DNA of 37,213 bases from Rhizobium sp. Q54 (GTDB lineage Bacteria; Pseudomonadota; Alphaproteobacteria; SHVV01): assembly GCA_945903685.1 (NCBI GenBank), contig CAMDOQ010000005.1:1-37213 (forward strand), in the 5' to 3' direction. The notes under the pieces were generated by a model. The model saw nothing but the letters and a program-made list of their open reading frames with translations. It did no database searches and had not been told where the DNA came from. Positions within the stretch are counted from its first letter, which is position 1. Every line of letters begins with the position of its first letter. The position numbers and the translations under genes are program-made. Below, piece after piece: positions 21,545 to 30,595 of the stretch.

Positions 21545-23206
21545 ATGAACGGCCAGGCAAGCATCGTTACCAATCTCCGGTCCGACCGCGACCGGTTCGT
21601 GGCGTTCGCCTTTGCCGCCGCCGACGCCCTGGTCGAGCTCGACGACCAGCGGCGTATTTCTTACGCGGTAGGCGCCGTCCACTGGCTCGCCGGTGCGACC
21701 GCGGATCAGCTGATCGGCCGGCCCTTCATCGACCTCGTGATCAAGGACGATCAACGCCTGTTGCTCGCGGCCTATGCCACCGCCGAGAAGCAGAGCCGGT
21801 TCGGCCCGGTTGACCTGCGCCTGATGGCGGCCGGCGGTCGCGAACAGCGTGTCGCGCTGTTCGCCTCGCACCTCCCCGACCGCGCCAACCGACTGTTCCT
21901 CGCGCTGTCGGCCAAGCGTTCGATGCCGGCCGTGACGACCGCCGTCGACCCCGCCAGCCGCGACGCAGAGACCGGGCTCCTCAACAAGGAGTCGTTCGCG
22001 ACCATGGCGCTGCAGTTGGTCAAGAGCAGTCCGGCCGAGCGGCCCTATCAGATGACGCTCTTGAACGTCGAAGGCCTGACCGAGCTCGAAGGGCGGCTCG
22101 ACAAGAAGACCGCCGGCGACTTCCTGGCCGACGTGTCGAGCCACCTCAAAGTCAACTCGGTGAATGGCGAATCGGCGTCGCGGATCGACGACAACCAATT
22201 CTCGATCGTGCACGACGGGTCGGTCGACGTCACCGCGCTCGAGCAAACGATTTCACAGCGTGCCCAAGCAGTCGATCCGACCGGCCAGGGCGTGACGGTC
22301 GGATCGACCACCGTCGCCCTCGACGTCGCCGACAAGCTTTCGGAAGAGGACGCAGCGCGCGCCATCCTCTACACCATCAACAAGTTTTCGGAAAAACCCG
22401 GCGACTTCACCGTTACCGCACTCGCCGAGGGCTACAAACTCATGCTCGACGAGACCGTCGAGAAAATTGCCGAGTTCCGTTCGATCATCAAGTCGGGCAA
22501 GTTCGACATCGTGTTTCAGCCGATCGTCGACTTGAAGACCCGCAAGGTCCACCACTCCGAGGCGCTGGTCCGGTTCAAGGATTCGGCGCCCGGTCAGTCG
22601 CCGTTCGCCCTCATCACCTTCGCCGAGGACGTCGGCGTGATCGGCGAGTTCGATCTCGCGATGTGCCGCAAGGTGATTGAGAAGATCAAGAAAGCTAACG
22701 ACAACGGCCACGAGCTTTACATCGCTGTCAACTTGTCGGGACGCTCGCTCGAAAACGCCGTGTTCTTGCGCGACTTCAAGGCGCTGCTCGACGCCCATAA
22801 CGGCCTGCGCAAGCAGCTGATGTTCGAGGTCACCGAATCGGCCGAGATCATCAACCTCGAGCAGACCAACAAACTGATCCGCGAACTTCGTGACAAGGGC
22901 CATCACGTCTGCCTCGACGACTTCGGCGCCGGCGCCGCCGCGTTCCAATACTTGCGCGCCCTCGACATCGACTTCGTCAAGATCGATGGCAGCTATGTCC
23001 GTGAAGCGCTGTCGAAGCCGAACGGAAAATCGTTCCTGAAGGCGATGGCCTCGCTGTGTGCCGACCTCGGCATCGATACCATCGCCGAGATGGTCGAGGA
23101 CGAGCCGGTCGCCAAGTTCTTGATCGAGGCCGGCGTCAAGTACGGCCAGGGCTATCTGTTCGGCAAGCCGGCGCCGGGCGTGATCGGCCAGTCAGGGACG
23201 TCGTGA
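21545..23206 (+). CDS. PAS - degenerate GGDEF - EAL domain protein (probable c-di-GMP phosphodiesterase)
   Basis: ORF trimmed to MNGQASIVTNLRSDRDRFVAFAF; GGDEF position reads RIDDNQF; EAL motifs retained: SEALVRF, VNLSG, FEVTES, CLDDFG, FVKIDG, AEMVE, GQGYLFGKP. Confidence 0.9.
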   Translation: MNGQASIVTNLRSDRDRFVAFAFAAADALVELDDQRRISYAVGAVHWLAGATADQLIGRPFIDLVIKDDQRLLLAAYATAEKQSRFGPVDLRLMAAGGREQRVALFASHLPDRANRLFLALSAKRSMPAVTTAVDPASRDAETGLLNKESFATMALQLVKSSPAERPYQMTLLNVEGLTELEGRLDKKTAGDFLADVSSHLKVNSVNGESASRIDDNQFSIVHDGSVDVTALEQTISQRAQAVDPTGQGVTVGSTTVALDVADKLSEEDAARAILYTINKFSEKPGDFTVTALAEGYKLMLDETVEKIAEFRSIIKSGKFDIVFQPIVDLKTRKVHHSEALVRFKDSAPGQSPFALITFAEDVGVIGEFDLAMCRKVIEKIKKANDNGHELYIAVNLSGRSLENAVFLRDFKALLDAHNGLRKQLMFEVTESAEIINLEQTNKLIRELRDKGHHVCLDDFGAGAAAFQYLRALDIDFVKIDGSYVREALSKPNGKSFLKAMASLCADLGIDTIAEMVEDEPVAKFLIEAGVKYGQGYLFGKPAPGVIGQSGTS

Positions 23207-23216
23207 GGCGAGCGCA

Positions 23217-24959
23217 ATGACCGGCCGTCGCACCATCCGCACCGATGCGCGCACCGCCGAAACCGGTTTCGCGCCGCTCACCTTCACGCCCGACCACGCG
23301 CTCAAGCGCCACTCCGGTCCGGCGCTGCTCGCCGACCGCTTCGGCGACATCGTAGGCGCCAACGCCGCAGCAACCGCGTTGGTCGCGGCGCTCCGCGAAG
23401 GCGCGCTGCCGGCGCTAGCCGGACGGATGGCACGGGTCGCAACCGATGGCTTACCGCACAGCGAAAAGGTCGAGGTGCCCGGAACCAACGGCGGCCAGGC
23501 GCTCGAAGTGTCGCTGATCCCGCACGGCCACGCACCCGACGACGTTTCGGTCCTGCTGCTTGCGCGCGATATCACCGCTGACCGCAACCTGACCCAGGCG
23601 TTGATCGCGTCGCGGCAACTATTCAAGGACCTGGTCACCTGCTCGTCCGACTTCGCGTGGGAAACCAAGGCCGACGGCACCTTCAGCTTCGTCTCGCCGC
23701 GCGGCGCTTTGGGCTACACCGCGCACGAGCTCTCGGGCAAGCCGGCGCGCGGCTTGATCGATCACCAGCATCCGATCGGCGGGCTGTTGCCGTTCGAGTC
23801 CGATCTGCCGGTCGACAGCGTCGAACTCTGGGTCAAGCGCAAGGACGGCAAGTCGGCGTGCCTGCTGGTATCGTCCGTGCCGGTGCTCGACGAGGATGGC
23901 CACCGCATGGGCGCGCGCGGCGTCTGCCGCGACGTTACGCTGGCGCGCGAGCGCGACATGGCGCTAGAACGCGCGCGCAACCGCGAACGCCTGCAAAACC
24001 AGCTGATCGACACCATCAGGAATGAAGTCGATCCGCGGCGGATGTTGACGGTGGCGGCCGAATCGATCGCCGGAGCGATCGCGGCGGCGCACTGCTGGGT
24101 ATATCTGCGCGGCGAAGACCGCGCACTCAAGCTCGCGGCCGACTACGGCGGCATCGAGGGCGTTCCGGTCGAAAGCGAAATCGACGCCCAGATCAAAGAC
24201 GCCAAGTCGAACCCCGGTCCCTACGAACTTGCCGTCGCCGGTACCGTCGGGCTCACCATGCCCTCGGTCTGCCACGATATCGTCAACGGCGCGATCTGCG
24301 TCTCGCGTGCGGCGGCGGAGCCGTTCGACGATGATGCCCGGCTGCTGCTCGCCGGCGTTGCCGACCACCTCGGCATCGCGATCGAGCAGGTGCTCAACCT
24401 GCAAAAGCTCGAACGTATTTCGCGAACCGACGAACTGACGGGGCTCTTCAACCGGCGCGCCTTCTTCGAAGAGGTCAACCGCCGCCACCAGCATTTGCGG
24501 CGCATGAACCGCCAAGGTGCGCTGCTCTACGTCGATCTCGACAACTTCAAGCAGGTCAACGACGTTCATGGCCATCAGCGCGGCGACGACGCGCTCCGGG
24601 TCGTCGCCGACATCCTGCGCAAGGGCAGCCGCATCGCCGATATGCACGCGCGCCTGGGCGGCGACGAATTCGCGCTGTGGCTCGAAGAAGTCGACGAGGC
24701 GGGCGCCATAGCCAAGGCGCGAGCACTGCTGCAGGCGTCCCTCCTGCTGCGCCCGCTCTCGGGCTCGCCCGATCGTCCGCTCGGATTCTCGGTCGGGATC
24801 GCGGTGTCGGCGCTGGACCGGTCCGAAACCGTTCAGGAGTTGGTAGCGCGCGCCGACGAAGCGATGTACCGCGCCAAGCGCAGTGGCAAGGGCAACTTCG
24901 CGTTGACGCGGCCGGGCGAAGACACCTCGCACGCGCGCGCCGAGGCCAAGCCTTGCTGA
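23217..24959 (+). CDS. PAS-PAS-GAF-GGDEF diguanylate cyclase
   Basis: RTDELTGLFNRRAFFEEV, LLYVDLDNFKQVNDVHGHQRGDDAL, RIADMHARLGGDEFALWLEE (intact GGDEF; RxxD five residues upstream = I-site). Confidence 0.93.
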   Translation: MTGRRTIRTDARTAETGFAPLTFTPDHALKRHSGPALLADRFGDIVGANAAATALVAALREGALPALAGRMARVATDGLPHSEKVEVPGTNGGQALEVSLIPHGHAPDDVSVLLLARDITADRNLTQALIASRQLFKDLVTCSSDFAWETKADGTFSFVSPRGALGYTAHELSGKPARGLIDHQHPIGGLLPFESDLPVDSVELWVKRKDGKSACLLVSSVPVLDEDGHRMGARGVCRDVTLARERDMALERARNRERLQNQLIDTIRNEVDPRRMLTVAAESIAGAIAAAHCWVYLRGEDRALKLAADYGGIEGVPVESEIDAQIKDAKSNPGPYELAVAGTVGLTMPSVCHDIVNGAICVSRAAAEPFDDDARLLLAGVADHLGIAIEQVLNLQKLERISRTDELTGLFNRRAFFEEVNRRHQHLRRMNRQGALLYVDLDNFKQVNDVHGHQRGDDALRVVADILRKGSRIADMHARLGGDEFALWLEEVDEAGAIAKARALLQASLLLRPLSGSPDRPLGFSVGIAVSALDRSETVQELVARADEAMYRAKRSGKGNFALTRPGEDTSHARAEAKPC

Positions 24960-26248
24960 AAAGCTTCAAGGAGTTGTTCGGCATCCTCAAGGAAGAGCCG
25001 GAAATCGAGGACGCCAAGCCGATTCCCTACGAGGAAGCAAAGGTCCTCGTTCGCCACAACGATCCCAAGCAGCGGGCGCGCGTCGCCGGCCAGGCCGATA
25101 CCCGGCCCGAGCTCCTTTACTACCTCGCCGAAGACAAGGACGCGCGGGTGCGGCGCAAGATCGCCGCCAACCCTTCGACGCCGCTCCAGGCCGACCAACT
25201 GCTCGCGACCGACGTCGATCACGAGGTCCGCTGCGACCTTGCGCTCAAGATCGGCCGCTTGATCCCAGGCCTGTCCTCGACCGAAAAATCGGCGGTCCAG
25301 GACCTGACCTTCGAGATTCTCAACACGCTCGCGCAAGACCAACTGCCGCGCGTGCGCCAGATCATCTCCGAAGAGATCAAGCACGCGACCAACGTGCCGA
25401 TCGTACTGCTGCGCCGGCTGGCGATCGATCTCGAAACCATCGTCTCTGCCCCGATCCTCGAGTATTCGATCTTGCTCTCGGACGAGGACCTCCTCGAGAT
25501 CATCGCCCAGGGTCCGGCCGAAGGCGCGCTCGTCGCGATCGCGCGGCGCAAGAACGTGAGCGAACGGTTGTCCGACGCGATCGTCGATGCCGAGCGTAAT
25601 CTCCCGGCGGTCGGCGAACTCTTGGCCAACCCGAGCGCGCAGATCCGCGAGGAGACGCTGGATCGTATCATCGAGCAGGCGCCCGAGGTCGAGCCCTGGC
25701 ACGAGCCGCTGGTGCAGCGGCCCATACTTTCGCCCAAGGCGATGCGCCGGATCGCCGGCTTCGTCAGTTCCTCGCTCCTCAACATCCTGGTCGATCGCGC
25801 CGACATCGACGCCGAGACCGCCAAGGTGGTCAAGGAGAGCGTGCGCAAGCGCATCGAACGCGGCGATCTCGACCCCGGGCTCGAAGCGCGCCAGCGCGCG
25901 GAAAAGATGTTCGAGCAGGGCAAGCTCGACGACGAGCAGATCCAGAAGGCGGCGCAGCAGGGCAACCGCGAGTTCGTCGTCACCGCGCTCGCGCTCGTCA
26001 CCAAGCAGCCCGAACGTGCGATCCGCCGCCTGCTTGATTCCAAGACCGGCAAGGCGGTGACCGCCCTTGCCTGGAAGGGCAAGCTCTCGATGCGGACCGC
26101 GATCGAGATGCAGCGTCACATCGCGCGGATTCCGCCGCACGCGATCGTCAACGCCCGTAACGGGGTCGATTTCCCGTTGGGCGGCGACGAAATGGATTGG
26201 TACATCGACTACTTCCGCGATCTCGACGCGGTGCCGGCGGCGCGTTAG
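24953..26248 (+). CDS. DUF2336 domain-containing (HEAT-like helical repeat) protein
   Basis: TTG start proposed, overlapping the diguanylate cyclase stop: MLKSFKELFGILKEEPEIEDAKPIPYEEAKVLVRHNDPKQRARVAGQADTRPELLYYLAEDKDARVRRKIAANPSTP; helical repeats and FVSSSLLNILVDRADIDAETAKVVKESVRKR. Confidence 0.8.
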   Translation: MLKSFKELFGILKEEPEIEDAKPIPYEEAKVLVRHNDPKQRARVAGQADTRPELLYYLAEDKDARVRRKIAANPSTPLQADQLLATDVDHEVRCDLALKIGRLIPGLSSTEKSAVQDLTFEILNTLAQDQLPRVRQIISEEIKHATNVPIVLLRRLAIDLETIVSAPILEYSILLSDEDLLEIIAQGPAEGALVAIARRKNVSERLSDAIVDAERNLPAVGELLANPSAQIREETLDRIIEQAPEVEPWHEPLVQRPILSPKAMRRIAGFVSSSLLNILVDRADIDAETAKVVKESVRKRIERGDLDPGLEARQRAEKMFEQGKLDDEQIQKAAQQGNREFVVTALALVTKQPERAIRRLLDSKTGKAVTALAWKGKLSMRTAIEMQRHIARIPPHAIVNARNGVDFPLGGDEMDWYIDYFRDLDAVPAAR

Positions 26249-26254
26249 CGCCGC
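26237..26254. terminator. Hairpin spanning the convergent stop codons of the DUF2336 gene and argB (possible bidirectional termination structure, no U-tract)
   Basis: Perfect 7-bp inverted repeat GCGGCGC-GTTA-GCGCCGC centred on the shared TTAG stop tetranucleotide. Confidence 0.35.
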
Positions 26255-27141
26255 GCGCTGATCATCGTGCCGATGCCGTGCGCGGTGAAGACTTCGAGCA
26301 GCAGCACGTGGGGGATGCGGCCGTCCAAGATGTGCGCCGCCTGTGCGCCGCTCGCGACCGCGGCGAGGCAGGTTTCGAGTTTGGGAATCATGCCGCCAGT
26401 GGCAGTCCGGTCTTTGAGCAGCTTGGCCGCCGCCCGCGGCGTCAGGGCCTTGATCAGTTGCTTGCGCTTGTCGAGCACACCTTCGACGTCGGTCAGTAAC
26501 ACGAGCTTGCTCGCCTTGAGCGCGCCGGCGATGGCGCCGGCCACGGTGTCGGCGTTGATGTTGTAGGTCGCGCCCTTGGCGTCGGTTCCGATCGGCGCCA
26601 CCACCGGAATCACCTCCGAGCGCGCCAGCGTCTGCAACAATTCGGCGTTGATCCGGACCGGCTCGCCGACGAAGCCGAGGTCGAGCACGCGCTCGATGTT
26701 GGATTCGGGGTCGCGCACCTTGCGCTTGAGTTTGCGCGCCTCGATCAGGTCGCCGTCCTTGCCCGAGAGGCCGATCGCCCGCCCGCCGGCGTGCGTGATC
26801 GCCATCGCGATCTGCTTGTTGATCGACCCCGACAGCACCATCTCGACGATCTCGACGGTGGCGCGGTCGGTAACCCGCAAGCCCTCGACGAACGAGCTCT
26901 TGATCTTCAGACGGTCGAGCATCTGGCTGATCTGCGGTCCGCCGCCATGGACCACGACCGGATGAATGCCAACCTGTTTCAAGAGCACGATGTCCTGGGC
27001 GAAGAAATCGGTCAGATCCTCTTCGCCCATGGCGTGGCCGCCGAACTTGATGACGAAGGTGTGGCCGGCGAAGCGGCGCATATAGGGCAGCGCTTCGGCG
27101 AGCGTCTGCGCGGTGCGGGTCCAGGATTCGGGCGTCGCCAT
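26245..27141 (-). CDS. argB: Acetylglutamate kinase
   Basis: TFVIKFGGHAMGEEDL, QVGIHPVVVHGGGPQISQML, NINADTVAGAIAGALKASKLVLLTDVEGVL. Confidence 0.97.
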   Translation of the reverse strand: MATPESWTRTAQTLAEALPYMRRFAGHTFVIKFGGHAMGEEDLTDFFAQDIVLLKQVGIHPVVVHGGGPQISQMLDRLKIKSSFVEGLRVTDRATVEIVEMVLSGSINKQIAMAITHAGGRAIGLSGKDGDLIEARKLKRKVRDPESNIERVLDLGFVGEPVRINAELLQTLARSEVIPVVAPIGTDAKGATYNINADTVAGAIAGALKASKLVLLTDVEGVLDKRKQLIKALTPRAAAKLLKDRTATGGMIPKLETCLAAVASGAQAAHILDGRIPHVLLLEVFTAHGIGTMISARR

Positions 27142-27162
27142 AGCCCGCGGTTTATAGCCCGA

Positions 27163-27828
27163 TCAGGCTACGCTCGCCAGTTGGGCGAGAGCGGCGCGCA
27201 GCTCTTCGATTCCGGTGCGCGCGAACGCGCTGGTCGGCGCGATCGCGGGATGCGCCGCCGGATGCTTGGCGAGCTCTTCGCCGAGCGCGGTCATGAGCGC
27301 GGCGAGTGCCTCGGGTTTGATCTTGTCGACTTTCGTCAGCACGATCTGGAACACGACCGCCGCTTCGTCGAACCGTTTCATCCAGCGGTGGTCGGGCGGC
27401 TTCAGGCCGTGGCGAGCGTCGATCAGCAGCAGGACGCGGCGCAGGTTGGGCCGGCCCAGGAGATAGGCGTCGATCAATCCGAGCCACCGTTTGATCTCGC
27501 GCTCCGGCGCTTTGGCAAAGCCGTAGCCTGGCAGATCGGCGAGCACCAGCGCCCCACCCAGCGTGAACAGGTTGATCTGTTGGGTCCGGCCCGGGGTGTG
27601 CGAGACCCGGGCGAGCGCCTTACGCCCGGTCAGCGCGTTCAAGAGGCTCGACTTGCCGACGTTCGAGCGCCCGGCAAAGGCGACCTCGATCCCTTGCGGC
27701 GCGGGCATCCGATCGATCGTGGTGACGCCGGCGATGAATTCGCACGGCCGGTTGAACAGGCGATGGCCGGCTTCGATCTCGGCGGCATCGAACGCGGGTG
27801 GGCCGAAAACGGCGGCGGCTCGGGTCAC
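27163..27828 (-). CDS. engB: Ribosome biogenesis GTP-binding protein YihA/YsxC
   Basis: EVAFAGRSNVGKSSLLNALTGRKALARVSHTPGRTQQINLF, LADLPGYGFAK, VLTKVDKIK. Confidence 0.95.
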   Translation of the reverse strand: MTRAAAVFGPPAFDAAEIEAGHRLFNRPCEFIAGVTTIDRMPAPQGIEVAFAGRSNVGKSSLLNALTGRKALARVSHTPGRTQQINLFTLGGALVLADLPGYGFAKAPEREIKRWLGLIDAYLLGRPNLRRVLLLIDARHGLKPPDHRWMKRFDEAAVVFQIVLTKVDKIKPEALAALMTALGEELAKHPAAHPAIAPTSAFARTGIEELRAALAQLASVA

Positions 27829-27837
27829 CCGCGCGGC

Positions 27838-29589
27838 TCAGGCGGCCGGGTTGGCGACGCCTTCGCGCTTCATGATCACCCACTGCTGGGCGATCGAAAG
27901 CACGTTGTTCCAGGTCCAGTAGATCACCAACCCGGCCGGGAAGTTGGCGAGCAGGAACGTGAAGAAGATCGGCAACAGCATGAACATCTTGGCCTGGATC
28001 GGATCGGGCGGCGTCGGATTGAGTTTCTGCTGCATCCACATGCTGGCACCCATGATCAGCGGCCAGATGCCAATCTGCAGAAACAGCGGTGGGTCCCACG
28101 GGATCAGCCCGAACAGGTTGAACAGCGACGTCGGGTCCTGCGCCGACAGGTCGTGGATCCAGCCGTAGAACGGCGCGTGCCGCATCTCGATGGTGACGAA
28201 CATCACCTTGTAGAGTGCGAAGAACACCGGAATCTGCACCGCGATCGGCAGGCAGCCGGCAAGCGGGTTCGCCTTCTCGCGCCTGTAGAGCGCCATCATC
28301 TCCTGGTTGAGACGCTGGCGGTCCTCGCCGTAGCGTTCGCGCAGCTTCAGCATCTCGGGCTGCAACTTCTTCATGATCGACATCGCCTTGTAGGACTTGT
28401 TGGCGAGCGGGAAGAAGATGAGCTTGACGATCACGGTCAGCAGCAGGATCGCAAGCCCGAAATTGCCGAGCAGCTGGTTGAAATAGGCGATCAGTTTAAA
28501 CAACGGCTTGGTCAAGAAGTAGAACCAGCCGAAGTCGATCGCCTTGTCGAAGCTGACGATGCCGAAGCCTTCGGCATAGGAATCGAGAACGTCGACCTCT
28601 TTGGCCCCGGCGAACAGGCGGCTGGTCGATTCAATTGTGGCGCCAGGCGCGAGCGCGCGACCTTCGCCGACGAAATCGACCTGGTACTTGTCGAGCCCGG
28701 CTTGGACCTGATGGTTGAGTGTTGCCGTGAACGCTTCCTTCTGGTCGGGCACCAGGGCAGCCAACCAATACTTGTCGGTGAAGCCGATCCATCCGCCGGT
28801 GCTCTTCTTGGTCAGGCGTTTCTTGTCCTGCAGCTCGTCGTAGTCGTACTCGGCGAGCGTGCCGTCGAACACGCCGAGCGGCCCTTCATGCAGGATGAAG
28901 AAGCCCAGCGTCGGCGGGGTTCCGGATCGGGTCACCAATCCCCACGGATAGAGCGTGACCGCTTTGGCGCTGCGGTTGGTGACGCGCTGGGTGATGGTGA
29001 AGAGATAGTTGGCGTCGATTGCGATCATGCGCTCGAACGTGAGGCCGTCGCCGTTATCCCAGGTGAGCGTGACCGGCGTCGACACGGTCAGATCGGTGCG
29101 ATTGGCGCGCCACTCGGTGGTCGCATCGGGAAGCTTGAGTGCTTCGCCCGCCGCCGACCAGCCGAACTCGGCGTAGTAGGCGGTGCGCGTTCCGGCCGGC
29201 GACAGCAGCGTGATATTGGGCGAGCCGGGCTTCACCTCTTCGCGGTAACCCGCGAGGGTTAGGTCGTCGAAGCGGGCGCCTTGGAGCGCGATCGAGCCGG
29301 CGAGTTTCGGCGAGGCTAGCTTGACCCGCGCCGTGGTCGCGACCCGTTGGGCGCGTTCTTCGGCCGGCGTCACCGTCGGTGCGACCACGCCCGGTTGCGC
29401 CGGCGCCGGGGCCAGCCCCGGCGCGCCAGGCTCGACCTTGGGCTTGGTGGCGTCGATCGTTTGCTGGCGCTGCTGCGCTTCGCGGATGCGCGGCATTTCG
29501 TAGAGGAATTGGAAGCCCAATAGGATCGCGAGCGATACCACGATCGCGATGATCAGATTCTTGTTGTCGCCGCCGCTCCCGAACATCAT
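27838..29589 (-). CDS. yidC: Membrane protein insertase YidC
   Basis: Trimmed to [34 protein letters not shown]; periplasmic P1 domain; [63 protein letters not shown]. Confidence 0.96.
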   Translation of the reverse strand: MMFGSGGDNKNLIIAIVVSLAILLGFQFLYEMPRIREAQQRQQTIDATKPKVEPGAPGLAPAPAQPGVVAPTVTPAEERAQRVATTARVKLASPKLAGSIALQGARFDDLTLAGYREEVKPGSPNITLLSPAGTRTAYYAEFGWSAAGEALKLPDATTEWRANRTDLTVSTPVTLTWDNGDGLTFERMIAIDANYLFTITQRVTNRSAKAVTLYPWGLVTRSGTPPTLGFFILHEGPLGVFDGTLAEYDYDELQDKKRLTKKSTGGWIGFTDKYWLAALVPDQKEAFTATLNHQVQAGLDKYQVDFVGEGRALAPGATIESTSRLFAGAKEVDVLDSYAEGFGIVSFDKAIDFGWFYFLTKPLFKLIAYFNQLLGNFGLAILLLTVIVKLIFFPLANKSYKAMSIMKKLQPEMLKLRERYGEDRQRLNQEMMALYRREKANPLAGCLPIAVQIPVFFALYKVMFVTIEMRHAPFYGWIHDLSAQDPTSLFNLFGLIPWDPPLFLQIGIWPLIMGASMWMQQKLNPTPPDPIQAKMFMLLPIFFTFLLANFPAGLVIYWTWNNVLSIAQQWVIMKREGVANPAA

Positions 29590-29861
29590 CCAGCCTCGTG
29601 TCGGCAAGCGGGGTGCACGTCCGGCTTGCGCTCCGGTACCGGGTCGTAGCCGTGGCCGCCCCACGGGTGGCAGCGCAGCACGCGCCGGAGCGCGAGATAG
29701 AAGCCGGTCGCGGGTCCGTGCAACGCAATCGCCTCGAAGGCGTACTCCGAGCACGACGGTGCGAACCGGCAGCGCGGCCCGATCAGCGGCGCGATCAGCC
29801 ACTGATACGCGCGAATGAGCGCGTGACAGGCGAAAACAAGGGCGGCGCGGATTGCGCTCAC
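29586..29861 (-). CDS. yidD: Membrane protein insertion efficiency factor YidD
   Basis: [34 protein letters not shown]...[21 protein letters not shown] overlaps with rnpA and yidC. Confidence 0.95.
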   Translation of the reverse strand: MSAIRAALVFACHALIRAYQWLIAPLIGPRCRFAPSCSEYAFEAIALHGPATGFYLALRRVLRCHPWGGHGYDPVPERKPDVHPACRHEAG

Positions 29862-30238
29862 GGGGCCACCGCGTCGGTCTCGCGCCAGGCACCGACACGC
29901 TTGAGCGCGGTACAGAAATCGCCGGCAAGGTCGGCGAAGGCGCGGGTCAATGTCGCCGGGACGCCGATTACGACAAAATCGAGACCGGGGCGCGCGTGGG
30001 CAGGTAGGACTGCCGCCGCGGCGGCGCGAAGGCGCCGGCGGGCACGATTGCGCGCGACCGCATTGCCGACGCGTTTGCTCACGGTGTAACCGACACGGCA
30101 GTCATGGATTGATCCGGGCTTCACGTTCGTCATCGGTGCCGCCTGTAGGACGAGCCCGGGCGTCGCGCACTTGCGCCGGCGGCTGGCGACCCTGGTAAAG
30201 TCAGAACGTCGCTTAAGCCGCCCGCACTTGGCAGGCAT
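29858..30238 (-). CDS. rnpA: Ribonuclease P protein component
   Basis: [59 protein letters not shown] (RNR box). Confidence 0.95.
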   Translation of the reverse strand: MPAKCGRLKRRSDFTRVASRRRKCATPGLVLQAAPMTNVKPGSIHDCRVGYTVSKRVGNAVARNRARRRLRAAAAAVLPAHARPGLDFVVIGVPATLTRAFADLAGDFCTALKRVGAWRETDAVAP

Positions 30239-30241
30239 CGC

Positions 30242-30376
30242 TTACGCGGAGAGACGCTTGCGGCCTCTGGCGCGCCGCCGCCGGATGACGGTACGTCCCC
30301 CGGTCGTCGACATGCGCTCGCGGAAGCCGTGGCGACGTTTGCGCACGATCTTGCTCGGTTGAAACGTCCGTTTCAC
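30242..30376 (-). CDS. rpmH: 50S ribosomal protein L34 (GTG start)
   Basis: Reverse translation of 30376-30242: (V/M)[43 protein letters not shown]; 44 aa; GGAG 9 nt upstream of the GTG. Missing from the ORF track, apparently because it is short with a GTG start. Confidence 0.97.
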   Translation of the reverse strand: MKRTFQPSKIVRKRRHGFRERMSTTGGRTVIRRRRARGRKRLSA

Positions 30377-30438
30377 GGTCCAGTTCTCCGCGTATGGATT
30401 GACCCGTCTCGCTACCGTGCGGTAGAGACAAGGCAGGG

Positions 30439-30467
30439 CTTATACGGGTTCGACCTAACGAAGTCAA
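30439..30467 (-). promoter_or_regulatory. Promoter of rpmH-rnpA-yidD-yidC
   Basis: Minus strand TTGACT (30467-30462), 17-nt spacer, TATAAG (30444-30439), about 60 nt upstream of the rpmH GTG. Confidence 0.75.
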
Positions 30468-30595
30468 CGTACGGAAATCGCCCGCTTTTTTTCACACACC
30501 GGTGATTGGCGCCGCGTTCCGGTAACCGCCATAACCCGAACCCGCTTCCGGTCACGGAGGCCGTTCGCAAATCGCGCCTGAAGGAGGGCTGTCGA

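Noticed and set aside
26791-29262. 823-aa + strand ORF antisense to argB, engB and yidC
   Set aside because: GC-rich shadow ORF: low-complexity Arg/Gly/Glu/His/Asp-rich product with no domain, fully antisense to three confident genes.
30479-30492. Intrinsic terminator at CCCGCTTTTTTTC
   Set aside because: No stem precedes the T-run and no + strand gene ends there; better explained as an A-tract upstream of the - strand rpmH promoter.
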